Assembly: GCF_040581485.1 (NCBI RefSeq)
Contig: NC_090131.1
Location: 24,564,532 to 24,628,531 of the forward strand
Length of the DNA: 64,000 bases
DNA from: Linepithema humile
Taxonomy: Eukaryota > Arthropoda > Insecta > Hymenoptera > Formicidae
Direction of reading: 5' to 3'
The number at the start of each line of letters is the position of its first letter. Within the stretch, counting starts at the first letter, position 1. Made by a program: the position numbers and the translations under genes. Below are positions 27,294-40,182 of the stretch, one piece after another. The notes under the pieces are model-generated. The model saw only the letters and a program-made list of their open reading frames with translations. It was not told the DNA's origin and did no database searches.

Positions 27294-27442
27294 GTAATTA
27301 GTAATAGAGGTATAAATAAAGACTCAACAATTATATATAAAATCATGTTTTAAAAAGAAATAACTTTTACGCATGTGGTTTCGTATAATAATGTTGATTC
27401 GTTAAAGTTGACTTCGTTATTAGATTCAATACTGTTCTTCAT
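23704..27442 (-). CDS. ALLC: Allantoicase, copy 4 (spliced)
   Basis: Exons 5' to 3': 27365-27442 (ATG at 27442), 27009-27089 (doubtful), 26732-26803, 26396-26482, 26023-26085, 25328-25544, 25103-25197, 24459-24821, 24102-24281, 23704-23847. Core signatures RLNIFPDGGIARLRAYG and KPDGGISRFRVFG are present, and the C-terminus reads FGEPKIDWTK. Two oddities affect the tail exons. The acceptor of 27009-27089 reads AATAAGGATAAAC instead of AATAAAGGTAAAC, which moves the AG by one base and would break the frame if used, so the exon is probably skipped. The 87-bp exon 26396-26482 is two codons longer than in copies 1-3. Closest in sequence to copy 3. Confidence 0.78.
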
Positions 27443-28130
27443 TTTCACCTCTATTGGACAACATAAACCGACGTTAAAGTTTTGATAAGTATATCGCATA
27501 AATAATTGAGATATATACTTATATAATTTTTTCTATTTAACAATTTACAGTAATTTATGCTTTTAAGAAACATTTCTAATGATTTCACTGATACGATCAT
27601 TTAGAATATAGGGTCGATACATACCGGAATACTTAGAACTTATTTTTTAAAAGAAAACTGGAACTTTGCTCGGAATTATAGAATTTTTATATGTATGTAC
27701 TAATTTCACACACAATCATTTAAATAGAATAGTTTTTTTTAATTAATATGATTTGAAGGATAATTTGGAAAATATGTTGCTAACACTTCCAACGGCTTGA
27801 AGAAACTGACCTCTGAAATTTGAGCATCTCGTGATTTGTGTTGTACGATGTTTAGAAGCGTGCCTTTATTATTATGGTAAACTCAGGATCGATAATATGA
27901 AAATTGGAATTTATCTTGTATTGATCGACTGTCGATAATTTTGCATTTATGTATTTAGTCTTTAACATTGTTGGACAAATGAGGACAATAAAACCAATTT
28001 ATTATACAAAATTACAGAAATACAATGATGTAACATTATTCGTCTTAAAGTAATTAATTACATTGAGTTCGTATTGTATTTAGATACTTTCCATATAAAA
28101 ATATATAATTAATATTTTTTATATAATCTT

Positions 28131-28834
28131 TCACGAGACGGTACATTGACCTTTGATAATATTAACTAATTACTTAACTAGTTCTTTACATTGACAAAAT
28201 CGTTTTTGCTGGTGCCCATCCTGACTTTATTCACATAGGTCACGATTTTTTTCCTCTTTGCCAAGACGTGAAATTGTTTAGCACCAGGTTCCATAATTTT
28301 TTGAATGTTATTTTTTGTGATGTCAACTCCAGGTATAATTATCAAGCCATTTTGCAACAATGCTTTTATCAGCTCTAGTTTTTCCAAAGCAGTATTTTTC
28401 TGTCCCAATGTTAGAATTCTTTGGAAGCCAAGATTTGAGATGATTTCTATCGATTTAAGACAATTGTTCGTTAGATCGAAAGCATGTTGAAACGTCATCG
28501 GCAAGAGTCGTGTAGTGGAAACGATTCTTTCACATGCGACAAGTCGATTTTGCAATTGGCTATCAACGCGCCAAAGACAAATACGTTCACTTCGTGATGC
28601 TTGAGAATTTTCAAATCGTGCAGCATAGCGTCAAGCTCTTCGTAGCCGTAGACGAAATTGCCGCTGCGAATGCAGATCATAACGTAAAGCGTAATGATCG
28701 TCAAAGTTTTTATTTGTTGAATCAAACCTGCGCTCGGTATTAAGTTACCACTCCGAGAAAGTCGTACAAACCTCCAGTCGGCTAGCTGCTTCTTCGAGCG
28801 TTTCGCGCAGATTCTAAGAAGTTGATACAAAGTG
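28131..28834 (-). pseudogene. CutC-family pseudogene, copy 4
   Basis: The longest readable CutC remnant after the intact one. 28495-29022 and 28178-28555 cover most of the protein but in two frames, split at the shared one-base deletion near 28535. A further indel near the start scrambles the EGGLTP region, and the initiator ATG is lost. The 3' stop after NVKN is premature, as in copy 1. Confidence 0.85.
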
Positions 28835-30286
28835 TAGTAAATAGTCAGACGATTGATAGATCGATTAATATTAATTTGTATACAAGTGCAATAATGTATT
28901 TGCATGTGTATATGTATGTAATTTATTATATAATTGCACTTTTTTAAAGAAATATTTTTCTGAGAATTAATTAATTTACGTCGTAAAAAAAATACATCAT
29001 ATGCTGGCAAATCAGCGCACAATTAAATCTCTCCGATAAATTATCAACCAAAGTAAACAAGAATTATATTTAAAAGAATAATTAATGACATTTGCATTTT
29101 TGTACGTTAAACAAAGTTGCTTAGAGAGAATGACGATATGTCATTTATGATTTGTGACTTACCTCGGCTTATCAGCTGCTTGATCGATCAGATAGATTGA
29201 CTGATGAGAGATTGAGGTCAATTTAGGTTTAAATAAATTAAAGATATATTGTACCGCTGCATTTACGGCATATTACTGATCTATGTAACACTTTTGCTTA
29301 TGCTGCGCAGATTTAAGCCAGCAAATAACAAAATTATTAGATCAATTGTGATATATATTCGCCGCGAGAATTAATTTTTTTAAGTAAACACGAAACGTTT
29401 GCATCAGCTGATAGCACATTAAAAATGACCACCAGCCTGTATCTTGTCAATCAACGAGAATCAACATACGCGAGTTTCGCTATTTGTATTTTGTCAGAAA
29501 ACGGTAACGATATGGTTTGTTAGTTATTTTTCGCGAACTGTTTGATAACGTTGTGAACTATTTACTTGTGACGGTGCAGCAAAGAATATAATAACAATAC
29601 ATCACGAAGAGTCAAGTTTTCCGTCAATGTTGCTGTATTATTTGTAATTACTGAAATCTGGAGCAAAGTTTTTTTTTCGGGTACTTGATTGTCCATAATG
29701 ATTTCACTTTGTTATTAGATGAATTGATTAAAATCTCATTATATCACAGTTATAGCGCGAATAATATTTTTTATATTAATTTAAACGCATATGGATTGCG
29801 GATAGATACATAATTTGCAAGAATATATAAAATTTTTATTTTGAGGGATAGTTTCGAAAACGAGGTTTATGGAGCGTAATGTAATATTGTATTATACATC
29901 TAAAATAATAACAAATCGAGCGCACATAAATAATATTAATTATAATAATGATAAAATAATAGTTATAATAGTTATATTAAGCGAATTTTATGGTAAGCGA
30001 TGACAATGGAATTTAAAATTAGATATAAAGCACTTATTAGCACGTTATAATAAAATTCACTTCGCTCATTGATAAACGTATAAATATATATTTTTTCATG
30101 TATTTTAGATGCGCGATTACGCGCACAAACTGATAGAACGAAATGTGTATACTTTCATTACTAATTCGAATCGATATAATTAAATCTTATTCGTGTTTCC
30201 GATTTACAATTGTGCGCATCTTTTCAATTTATTTGTATAGAGTGTTCGGCAATGTCACAGTTTGAGGTGGATTCGCATTGGGGACA
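28835..30286. other. Spacer of unit 4, no gene seen
   Basis: The same spacer as in unit 1, again lacking both MITEs (uninterrupted CTTAGAGAGAATGAC near 29121). Confidence 0.6.
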
Positions 30287-30938
30287 GTCTGGATTTCCTA
30301 TTATGTTAACGTCAAAACAAAATAATGTAATAGTTTATCCTTATATATATATATGAATGTGAAGCGATGTGGGCATCACAAGGAAATGATTGTCATGTCC
30401 GCCACGATGGTGGCAGATATCGGCCTTTTATGTTATTCATCATCAAATCTCGCGGCTCGAGGAAGTGAAAGAATTCAATGCACTAAACTTGTGTAGCAGA
30501 AAAGATTATGATTTATTGAGTCACTTTAGAACATAAAACGCTATAAAATAAATATTTATAGCAACATAAAACTATGGTGCGTTATTAAAAATGCCAACAT
30601 TTTTTATCTATTTTTTGAAAAATATTTGGTGGAAAAGAAAAGAATGTCAACAGTTTGTCTTTACTTTGATAAATGCTATAGTTTGATCATTAATGTCATT
30701 ATTATACTGAGAAAAACAAAAATTATATATTAAAGTAATTATAGTCCGGATACTTATTTTTATAGGAATTGCTATTACTTTAAATTGTTCTGTTTAATAA
30801 TTAGAACACCCATAAAAATAAAGTTGGCTTTAAAAAGCACTATTACAGTGAAACTATTATAAATTTGTTTTTCCCAGTGTAAGTTGTTCAACATAAATCG
30901 TCATCACCAAATATTCTGCTCTTTCCATTTTTATCCAT

Positions 30939-33900
30939 TTATCTGTTAAATTCAGGTATGCCAAACACTCGGAATCTAGATATACCACCATCTGGTTGAA
31001 TTATTATTTTTACGAAAGTTACTTTAATTCTTTGATTTGGTTCCACTCTAATATTTTGTTCCGTGCCCGGCTTTATCTGTAAGATTATTCGAGTTATAAA
31101 AAGAATATTGCATATGATTATAATTTGCTCATACTGACATTTTACAACAATTTTGTGTATTTGTGAAGTTACATTGGCACTTATTACTTTCATTAATATA
31201 AATAAATTGAAATAGTAGAAGTGATTAATTAAAAGCATCAATTGTGTAACACAAATATAAATTATGTTGTGTAATATAGTTAAAACAGCCAAAACGTGAA
31301 AAATTAATTAAACTAAGCTCACATGAGTACGCGGTATGATGTTTTTCCATTCGGTGTTTACACCACGTGTCTCATACAATCCTTGCACTTGTACCGTGAC
31401 TGGAGCATTTTCAGTGAAAAGTTTTGTATTGAAAACAATACGAGTGACTGTACCACTGCATCCTAATTTAAACGAAGCCCAGTGTTCGGTCAATATCTAA
31501 AATTTTTATGCCAAATTATTTAGCGTAAATAATAATTATTTTTCTATGTAAAGAGATATTCTATTAATATTGATGTAAAATACATATTGCGCTAAAAGAA
31601 ACATTTATTTGACGGGATTTTTAAATAATTGACTGCAATTTCATAATTAGTACTTGATACAGTTTTATCTACCTCATCGTATGACGTTTCGTTCGATTCG
31701 TCATGTTTTGTTGCAGTTACCCATCCGTCAATTATACTTGTCGCTTCGTTAGGTTGAATAATATTATTAGGATGCCCAATGTAACTCTCACTAAATAATA
31801 CACAATCACTATTATACGCAGAGGAGATTAAATTAATCTCCTTATTCATTGCAGTGGGGGGTATTACTTGTCCGTAAGCGCGTAATCTGGCTATACCTCC
31901 GTCTGGGAAAAGATTGAGTCGCAAATGGGTCACTGGATTTTGGAATATTTTGAAAAACTTTTTACGTATAGATGGGTAGCCGGGGTTCAGCTTTTGTCTC
32001 GAAATCAAATAGTCCCATTTCTGAAAATGCATTTGGCAATTAATGATCCATTGACAGCAAAATCATCACGAAACGTAACACATTCCTGATACGCAAGACA
32101 TTTTTGACGAAAGTACTATTGTTATAAAATATATTATAAAAATTAATTGTCATTATATATATAAAATTATAATTAAGTTTTATAATTTTTGTGTCTTTGT
32201 TTATATTATTCTTAGTACTTTGAATTCCAACAAAAATTACATATGTTGGATAATATAAATTTTAGTAATATAGATTTTGGAATATGTAATATTGTAATAT
32301 TGACCTCTGTTTCGTTTTCCATGTACGTATACTCTTTTATACCGCACTGTCCGCCTAATTTGTGTTTCCGTTTTTGTATATACTTTTTCTTCAGTATAAC
32401 TGCATAATAAATTATGTTAATATATAGATACTACAATTAGGGATTAATATTAAGTCATTTATAATATTAGTAATATAATAATGCGATTAATAAGTTAGGA
32501 TTAACAAGTCGCTAGAAGTTATTTCTCACGAACGTTTGGCTGGTATTCCGCCTTGTACGGAAAACTCTGAAATATAGGGCTCGATAAAGCACGCGGTATC
32601 TATGCAAATGGAATGTATCTCAGTTAGATCGGCCAATTGGATAATAACAAAATTATTCCTTTCATTTTTCTCTCGCATTTTTCGTGTTTTCCATCCATCG
32701 ACATTGTTGTTAATTTTGTTATCGGAAATCGTGTGTTTATTGCATACAGGATCGTCATCCTGAAATAAAACAACAATTAATCGTTAGCGATGATAAATGT
32801 ATTAATTTCAGATTTTCTTCACACATTTTATGGTTTTTAGACTAGTTCTCGATTATGTCGAAATATATTATTGTTATAATTATTAAAAAATTGTAACTCA
32901 GTTAATTTAACAATCTAAATTATAGTGTGTCAAGGCTCAAGAGCTAAAAGTTGTTGTTCGTGCAATTGTTGTTTATTTATTTATTCATTGCGTTGACTTT
33001 GATATCACTGTAGCTTTTCACACTAAAGATGAATCAGAAATCAAAACGTATATAATTTTAATTTGTAAATATGATTCCAACACGAACAACCAGCTTTAAT
33101 TCTTAAATTCTGATACTCTGTAATTTAGATTGTTATAATCATTATTATTATATCATAACTGATATTTTTTACAAGATTGGAAGAATATGTATGTTTATAT
33201 ATGAAATTTTAGTTATATTTAATACAACTTCTTACTTTAAGTAGATTTTCAGCCACGCCGCAAGAATCATCGGTTGCAAATATAATTTTTGCTGCGTTCT
33301 GTAATTTTTAATTATTTTATTAAATTCTTATCAGTCGATAAAAAAAGTAATTTATCATAGTAATAAAATAATGTATTAAGTTATTGGAGAAAATGGTGAT
33401 ATATATGTATATAAAAGAGAGAACTTAAAAGTATCGTTAAAAACCGAGTAGGAAATGAGTTCTGCTTTTTGTTTAAATATTTAAAAAATTTGCAAAACTG
33501 GTGATTTCAATAGAAGCCAGTATATTTGTACATAGAAGTATGTTTGCTCCAACAACAATGCAGTTAATTTTTTTTTGTCTACTAAGTAATCACACTTTAA
33601 AAAGAAATTACTTTTTCGGATGTGACTTCGATTAATTCCATTGACTCATTCCAGTCGTCCTCTTCAGATTCACAATCAGAGTTGCTCTCCGGTTCTGTCT
33701 TTATTAACAACATAAAACGTTTAAGCATAGATAAGCTTGTAGAATATATAATAGAGTTTCTAGCGGCATTAAACATTATATTGCATTATACATCGCAAAA
33801 CTTTTTTTTCATACTTGCAAAAGTTTGCAAATTTGTACTACGATTGCAATATATATTGCATTTATATTGTATTGTACCAAAACAATATGCATAATTAGCG

Positions 33901-34608
33901 ATAGAGGAATAGGCAGAGATACAAAAAGTAGGTGTAATCACGTTTTAAAAAGAACTTACTCTTGAGGATATATTTGCGCCCGATTCTTCAGAGTTATCCA
34001 TCTGTTTGGAATCTTTGCTCCTTTTTTTCACCTTTATTAGACAACATAAAACAATGTAGATAAGCTTGTCGAATATATAATTAAGTTCTTAATAGAATTC
34101 TCAAAACTTTTTTTTATATTTTAAAAAATTTGGAAATTTTTATCGCGTTATGACAAATCGAGATGTCAGTATTATTAGCGATATAAGTATAGACACAGGC
34201 GCAATAAGTAGGCGTGATCATTTTGTAAAGAACTTACTTTTGTAGATGTGATTTCGCACGATTCCATTAATTGTTCAATGTTATGTTCTTCTTTCGATTT
34301 ATTGTTGATCATGTTCACCTTTATTAAACAACATAAAACGGCGTTTAGGCATAAATAAGCTTATCGAATATATAATTGGGTTCTTAACGGAATTTTTAAA
34401 ACTTTTTTTTTACTTGCAAAAATTTATATTACATTATATCAAAACGTTATATATATATGTAGTAATTAGCAATGGAGGTACAGATAAAGACACAACAATT
34501 ATATAAAATCACGTTTTAAAAAGAAATTACTTTTGCACATGTGGCTTCGTATAATGCTATTGATCCGTTAAAGTTGACTTCGTCATTAGATTCAGTACTG
34601 TTTTCCAT
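30939..34608 (-). CDS. ALLC: Allantoicase, copy 5 (spliced)
   Basis: Exons 5' to 3': 34531-34608 (ATG at 34608), 34238-34318, 33960-34031, 33612-33698, 33236-33298, 32534-32759, 32305-32399, 31673-32020, 31323-31496, 30939-31076. The signatures THLRLNLFPDGGIARLRAYG and QPDGGISRFRVFG are intact. The first coding exon keeps a GTAATT donor, stronger than the GTTATT of copies 1-4. It differs from copies 1-4 in several exon lengths (348 and 174 instead of 363 and 180) and pairs with copy 6. The upstream CutC is almost entirely deleted, so any promoter must lie in the remaining stub or the preceding unit junction. Confidence 0.82.
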
Positions 34609-35289
34609 TTTCACCTCTATTGGACAACATAAACCAGCGTTAAAGCTTTGATAAGCATATCGCATAAATAATTGAGATATATACTTATATAATTTTTTCT
34701 ATTTAACAATTTACAGTAATCTATGCTTTTATGATACGTTTCTAATGATTTCACTGATACGATCATTTAGAATATAGGGTCGATACATACCGGAATACTT
34801 AGAACTTATTTTTTAAAAGAAAACTGGAACTTTGCTCGGAATTATAGAATTTTTATATGTATGTACTAATTTCACACACGATCATTTAAATAGAATAGTC
34901 TTTTTTAATTAATACGATTTAAAGGATAATTCGGAAAATATGTTGCTAACACTTTCAACGACTTGAAGAAACTGACCTCTGAAATTTGAGCATTTCGTGA
35001 TTTGTGTTGTACGATGTTTAGAAACATGCCTTTATTGTTATGGTAAACTGAGGATCGATAATATGAAAATTAGAATTTATCTTGCATTGATCGACCGTCG
35101 ATAATTATTGTATTTATGTATTTAATCTTTAACATTGTTGGACAAATGAGGATAATAAAAACCTATTTATTATACAAAATTACAGAAATACAATAATAAC
35201 ATTATTCGTCTTAAAGTAATTAAATACATTGAGTTCGTATTGTATTTAGATACCATCCATATAAAAATATATAATTAATATTATTTTCT

Positions 35290-35430
35290 ATATAATTTTT
35301 CACGAGGACGGTACATTGACTCTTGATAATATTAACTAATTTTTTAATTAATTCTCTATTTTTTACATTGACAAAATCGTCTTCACTGGTGCCCTTTTTG
35401 ACTTTATTCACATAGGTCACGATTTTTTTA
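35290..35430 (-). pseudogene. CutC 3' stub fused to a unit junction, copy 5
   Basis: Only the last 40-45 codons of CutC remain (VTYVNKVKKGTSEDDFVNVKN and the following helix). At about 35430 the sequence jumps from CutC directly into GGAGGATTCGCATTGG, the right edge of the spacer. That removes the rest of CutC and nearly the whole spacer, about 1.9 kb relative to unit 4. Confidence 0.85.
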
Positions 35431-35467
35431 GGAGGATTCGCATTGGAGACGGTCTGGATTTCTTATT

Positions 35468-35692
35468 ATGTTTACGTCAAAACAGAATAATATAATAATT
35501 TATCCCTATGAATGTAAAACGATGTGGGCATCACAAGGAAATGATTGTCATGTCCCGCCACGATGGTGGCAGATATCGGCCTTTTTCGTTATACATCATC
35601 AAAACTCGCGGTTCGAGGAAGTAAAAGAATTTAATGCACTAAACTTGTGTAGCAGTAAAAATTATGATTTATTGAGTCACTTTAGAACATAA
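35468..35692 (+). pseudogene. Plus-strand ORF remnant at the unit start
   Basis: A reading frame containing CHVPPRWWQISAFFVIHHQN and ending LCSSKNYDLLSHFRT lies in the allantoicase 3' flank. It recurs at 7122-7313 and in the same frame near 14806-14980. In units 1 and 4 the frame has a stop (near 60 and 23187), and in unit 5 one base is missing (near 30408). I recognise no family. It may be the broken 3' end of whatever gene lay left of the original unit. Confidence 0.35.
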
Positions 35693-36087
35693 AACGCTAT
35701 AAAATAAATATTTGTAGTACCATAAAATACTACAATGCGTTATTAAAAATGCTAACATTTTTTATCTATTTTTTGAAAAATATTTGGTGGAAAAGAAAAG
35801 AATGTCAACAGTTTGTCTTTACTTTGATAAATGCTATAGTTTGATCATTATTGTCATTATTATACTGAGAAAAACAAAAATTATATATTAAAGTAATTAT
35901 AGTCCGGATACTTATTTTTATAGGAATTGCTATTACTTCAAATTGTTCTGTTAAATAATTAGAACACCCATAAAAATAAAGTTGGCTTTAAAAAGCACTA
36001 TTACAGTGAAACTATTATAAATTTTTTTTTTCAGTATAAGTTGTTTAAAATAAATCGTCCTCACCAAATATTCTATTCTTTCCATTT

Positions 36088-39000
36088 TTATGCGTTAAAT
36101 TCAGGTATGCCAAACACTCGGAATCTAGATATACCACCATCTGGTCCAATTATTATTTTTACGGAAGTTACTTTAATTCTCCGATTTGTTTCCACTATAA
36201 TATTTTGTTCCATGCCTGGATTTATCTGTAAGATTATTTGAGTTATAAAAAGAATATTGCATATGATTATAATTTGCTGATACTGACATTTCACAACAAT
36301 TTTGTGCATTCGTGAAGTTACATTGGCACTTATCACTTTCATTAATATGAATAAATTGAGATAGTAGAGGTGATTAATTAGTAGCATCAATTGTGTAATA
36401 CAAATATAAATTACATTATATAATATAGTTAAAACAGCCAAACCCTCAAAACGTGAAAAATTAATTAAACTAAGCTCACATAAGTACGCGGTATGATGTT
36501 TTTCCATTTGGTGTTTACACCATCTGTCTCATACAATCCTTGCACTTGTACCATGAATGGAGCATTTCCAGTGAAAAGTCTTGTATCGATAACAATACGA
36601 GTGACTGTGCCACTGCATCCTAATTTAAACAAAGCCCAGTGTTCGGTCATTATCTAAAATTTTTATACCAAATTATTTAGCGTAAATAATAATTTTTTTT
36701 TATGTAAAGAGATATTCCATTAATATTGATGTAAAATACATATTGCGCTAAAAAAAACATTTATTTTACGGGATTTTTAAATAATTGACTGCAATTTCAT
36801 AATTAGTATTTGATACAGTTTTATGTACCTCATCATAAAACGTATCACTAATTTCGTAGTATTCGTTATGTTTTCTTGCAGTTACCCATCCGTCAATTAT
36901 ACTTGTGGCTTTGTTAGGTTGAATAATATTATTAGGATGTCCAATGTAACTCTCACTAAATGATACACAATCACTATTATACACAGATGAGATTAAATTA
37001 ATCTCCCTATTCATTGTTGTTATGGTGGTGGGTATCACTCGTCCGTAAGCGCGTAATCTGGCAATTCCTCCGTCTGGGAAAAGATTGAGTCGCAAATGGG
37101 TCACTGGATTATGCGGTAATATTTTGAAGAACTTTTTACGTATAGATGGGTAGCCGGGGTTCAGCTTTTGTCTCGAAATCAAATAGTCCCATTTCTGAAA
37201 TTGCATTTGACAATCAATGATCCATTGACAGCAAAATCATCACGAAACGTAACACATTTCTCATACGTAAGACATTTTTGGCGAAAGAATTATTGTTATA
37301 AAATATATTATAAAAATAAGTTGTCATTATATATATGAATTTATTATTAAGTTTTATAATTTATGTGTCCTTGTTTATATCATTCTCAATTCAAATTCCA
37401 ACAAAAATTACATATGTTAGATAATATAAATTTTAGTAATATAGATTTTGGAATATATATTATTGTAATATTAACCTTTGTTTCGTTTTCCATGTACATA
37501 TACTCTTTCATTCTGCACTTTCCGCTTAATTCTTTCCGGTTTTGCATATACGTTTTCTCCAATGTAACTACATAATAAATTATGTTAATATATAGATACT
37601 ACAATTAGGGATTAATATTAAGTCATTTATAATGTTAGTAATATAATAATGAGATTAATAAGTTAGGATTAACAAGTCGCTACTTATAAGTTATTTCTCA
37701 CGAACGTTTAGATAGCAATTCGCCTTGTACGGAAAACTGTGAAATATAGGGGTCGGTAAAGCACGTGGTATCTATGCAAATGGAATGTATATCAGTTGCA
37801 CCGGCCAATTGGATAATAACAAAATTATTTTTGTTATGTCGTATTTTTTGAGTTTTCCATCCATCGACATTGTTGTTGATTTTATTATCAAAAAACGTGT
37901 GTTTATTGCATACAGGATCGTCATCCTGAAATGAAACGACAATAAATCGTCAACGATGTTAAATGTATTAATTGCAGATTTTCTGCACACATTCTTTGCT
38001 TTTTAGACTAGTTCTCGATTATGTCGAAATATATTTTATTGTTATAATTATTAGAAAATTGTGACTCAATTGATTTAACAATCTAAGTTAAAGTATGTCA
38101 AGGCTTAAGAGCTAAACTTGTTGTTCGTGCAATTGTTGCTTATTTGTTTATTCATTGCGTTTATTTTGATATCACTGTAGCTTTTCATACTGAAGATGAC
38201 TCAGAAATTGAAACGTACATAATTCTACTACATACATAATTCTAATTTGTAAATATAATTTCAACACGAACATCCAGCTTTGATTCTTAAATTTTAATAC
38301 TTTGCAATTTAGATTGTTATAATTATTATATTTATATCATATCTGATATCTTTTATAATATTGGACGAATATACATGAATATATATGAATTTTTAGTTAT
38401 ATTTAATACAACTACTTACTTTAAGTAGATTTTCAGCCACGCCATAGAAATCGTCGGTTGCAAATATAATTTTTGCTTTATTCTAAAATTTTCAGTTCTT
38501 TTATTAAATTTGCATCAGTTCATTAAAACAGTAATTTATTATATGAATAGAATAATGTATTGAGTTATTGGAGAAAATGGTGATATATATATATATATAT
38601 AAAAGAGAAAACTTAAAAGTATCGTTAAAAAGCGAGTAGGAAATGAGTGCTGTTTTTTATTTTAATACTTAAAAAATTTGGAAAATTAGTGACGAGCCAG
38701 TATATTAGAAATATGTTCGCTCCAACAACAATACAGTTATATTTTTTTTGTTTACTAAGTAATCACACTTTAAAAAGAAATTACTTTTTTGGATGTGACT
38801 TCGATTAATTCTATTGACTCATTACAGTCGAGCTCTTCAAATTCAGCGCTGCTCATCGTTTCTGTCTTTATTAAACAATATAAAATGTTTAAGCATAGAT
38901 AAACTTGTAGAATATATAATTGAGTTTTTAACGGCATTAAACATTATATGGCATTATACATCGTAAAACTTTTTTTTCATACTTACAAAAGTTTGCAAAT

Positions 39001-39484
39001 TTATATTACGATTGCAATATATATTGCATTTATATTGTATTGTACCAAAACAATATGCATAATTAGCGATAGAGGAACAGACAAAAATACAACAAGTAGG
39101 TGTAATCACGTTTTAAAAAGAACTTACTCTTGGGAATATATCTGTGTCCGATTCTTCAGAGTTATCCATCTGTTTGGAATCTTTGCTCCTTCTTTTCACC
39201 TTTATTAGACAACATAAAACAATGTAGATAAGCTTATCGAATATATAATTGGGTTCTTAACGGAATTTTTAAAACTTTTTTTTATACTTGCAAAAATTTA
39301 TATTACATTATATCAAAACGTTATATATATATATATAGTAATTAGCAATAGAGGTACAGATAAAGACACAACAATTATATAAAATCACGTTTTAAAAAGA
39401 AATTACTGTTGCACATGTGGCTTCGTATAATGCTATTGATCCGTTAAAGTTGACTTCGTCATTAGATTCAGTACTGTTTTCCAT
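36088..39484 (-). CDS. ALLC: Allantoicase, copy 6 (spliced; next to the intact CutC)
   Basis: Exons 5' to 3': 39407-39484 (ATG at 39484), 39128-39199, 38785-38865, 38420-38482, 37706-37925, 37476-37567, 36829-37194, 36480-36653, 36088-36225. About 427 residues. The tail has three exons: the 81-bp exon present between the first and second in other copies is deleted together with its intron. Core signatures RLNLFPDGGIARLRAYG and GPDGGISRFRVFG are intact, and IIFATDDFYGVAENLLK marks the start of the enzyme fold. Phases match throughout if the donor at 37706 is used. The donor GTTAAT at 37476 is weak. It lies directly downstream of the only intact CutC, so this is the best candidate for the ancestral locus. 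Confidence 0.82.
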
Positions 39485-40039
39485 TTTCACCTCTATTGGA
39501 CAACATAAACCAGCGTTAAAGCTTTGATAAGCATATCGCATAAATAATTGAGATATATACTTATATAATTTTTTCTATTTAACAATTTACAGTAATCTAT
39601 GCTTTTATGATACGTTTCTAATGATTTCACTGATACGATCATTTAGAATAGAGGGTCGATACATACCGGAATACTTAGAACTTATTTTTTAAAAGAAAAC
39701 TGGAACTTTGCTCGGAATCATAGAATTTTTATATCTATGTACTAATTTCACACACGATTATTTAAATAGAATAGTCTATTTTAATTAATACGATTTAAAG
39801 GATAATTCAGAAAATATGTTGCTAACACTTCCAACGGCTTGAAGAAACTGACCTCTGAAACTTTGAGTATCTCGTGATTTGTGATGTACAGTGTTTAGAA
39901 GTATGCTTTTATTATTATGGTAAACTGAGGATCGATAATACGAAAATTAGAATTTATCTTGTGCTGATCGACGGTCGATAATTATTGTATTTATGTAATT
40001 AATCTTTAGCATTGTTGGACAAATGAGAATAAAAAACAA

Positions 40040-40052
40040 TTTATTATTTATT
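40040..40052 (-). terminator. Two AATAAA signals for CutC
   Basis: On the minus strand two AATAAA hexamers overlap this span, about 130 bases after the CutC stop. The allantoicase leader exon (39853-39924) begins only about 115 bases further on. Confidence 0.45.
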
Positions 40053-40182
40053 ATACAAAATTACAGAAATACAATAATGTAACATTATTCGTCTTAAAGT
40101 AATTAAATACATTGAGTGCATGTTATATTTAGATGCTATCCATATAAAAATATATAATTAATATTATTTTTTATATAATCTT

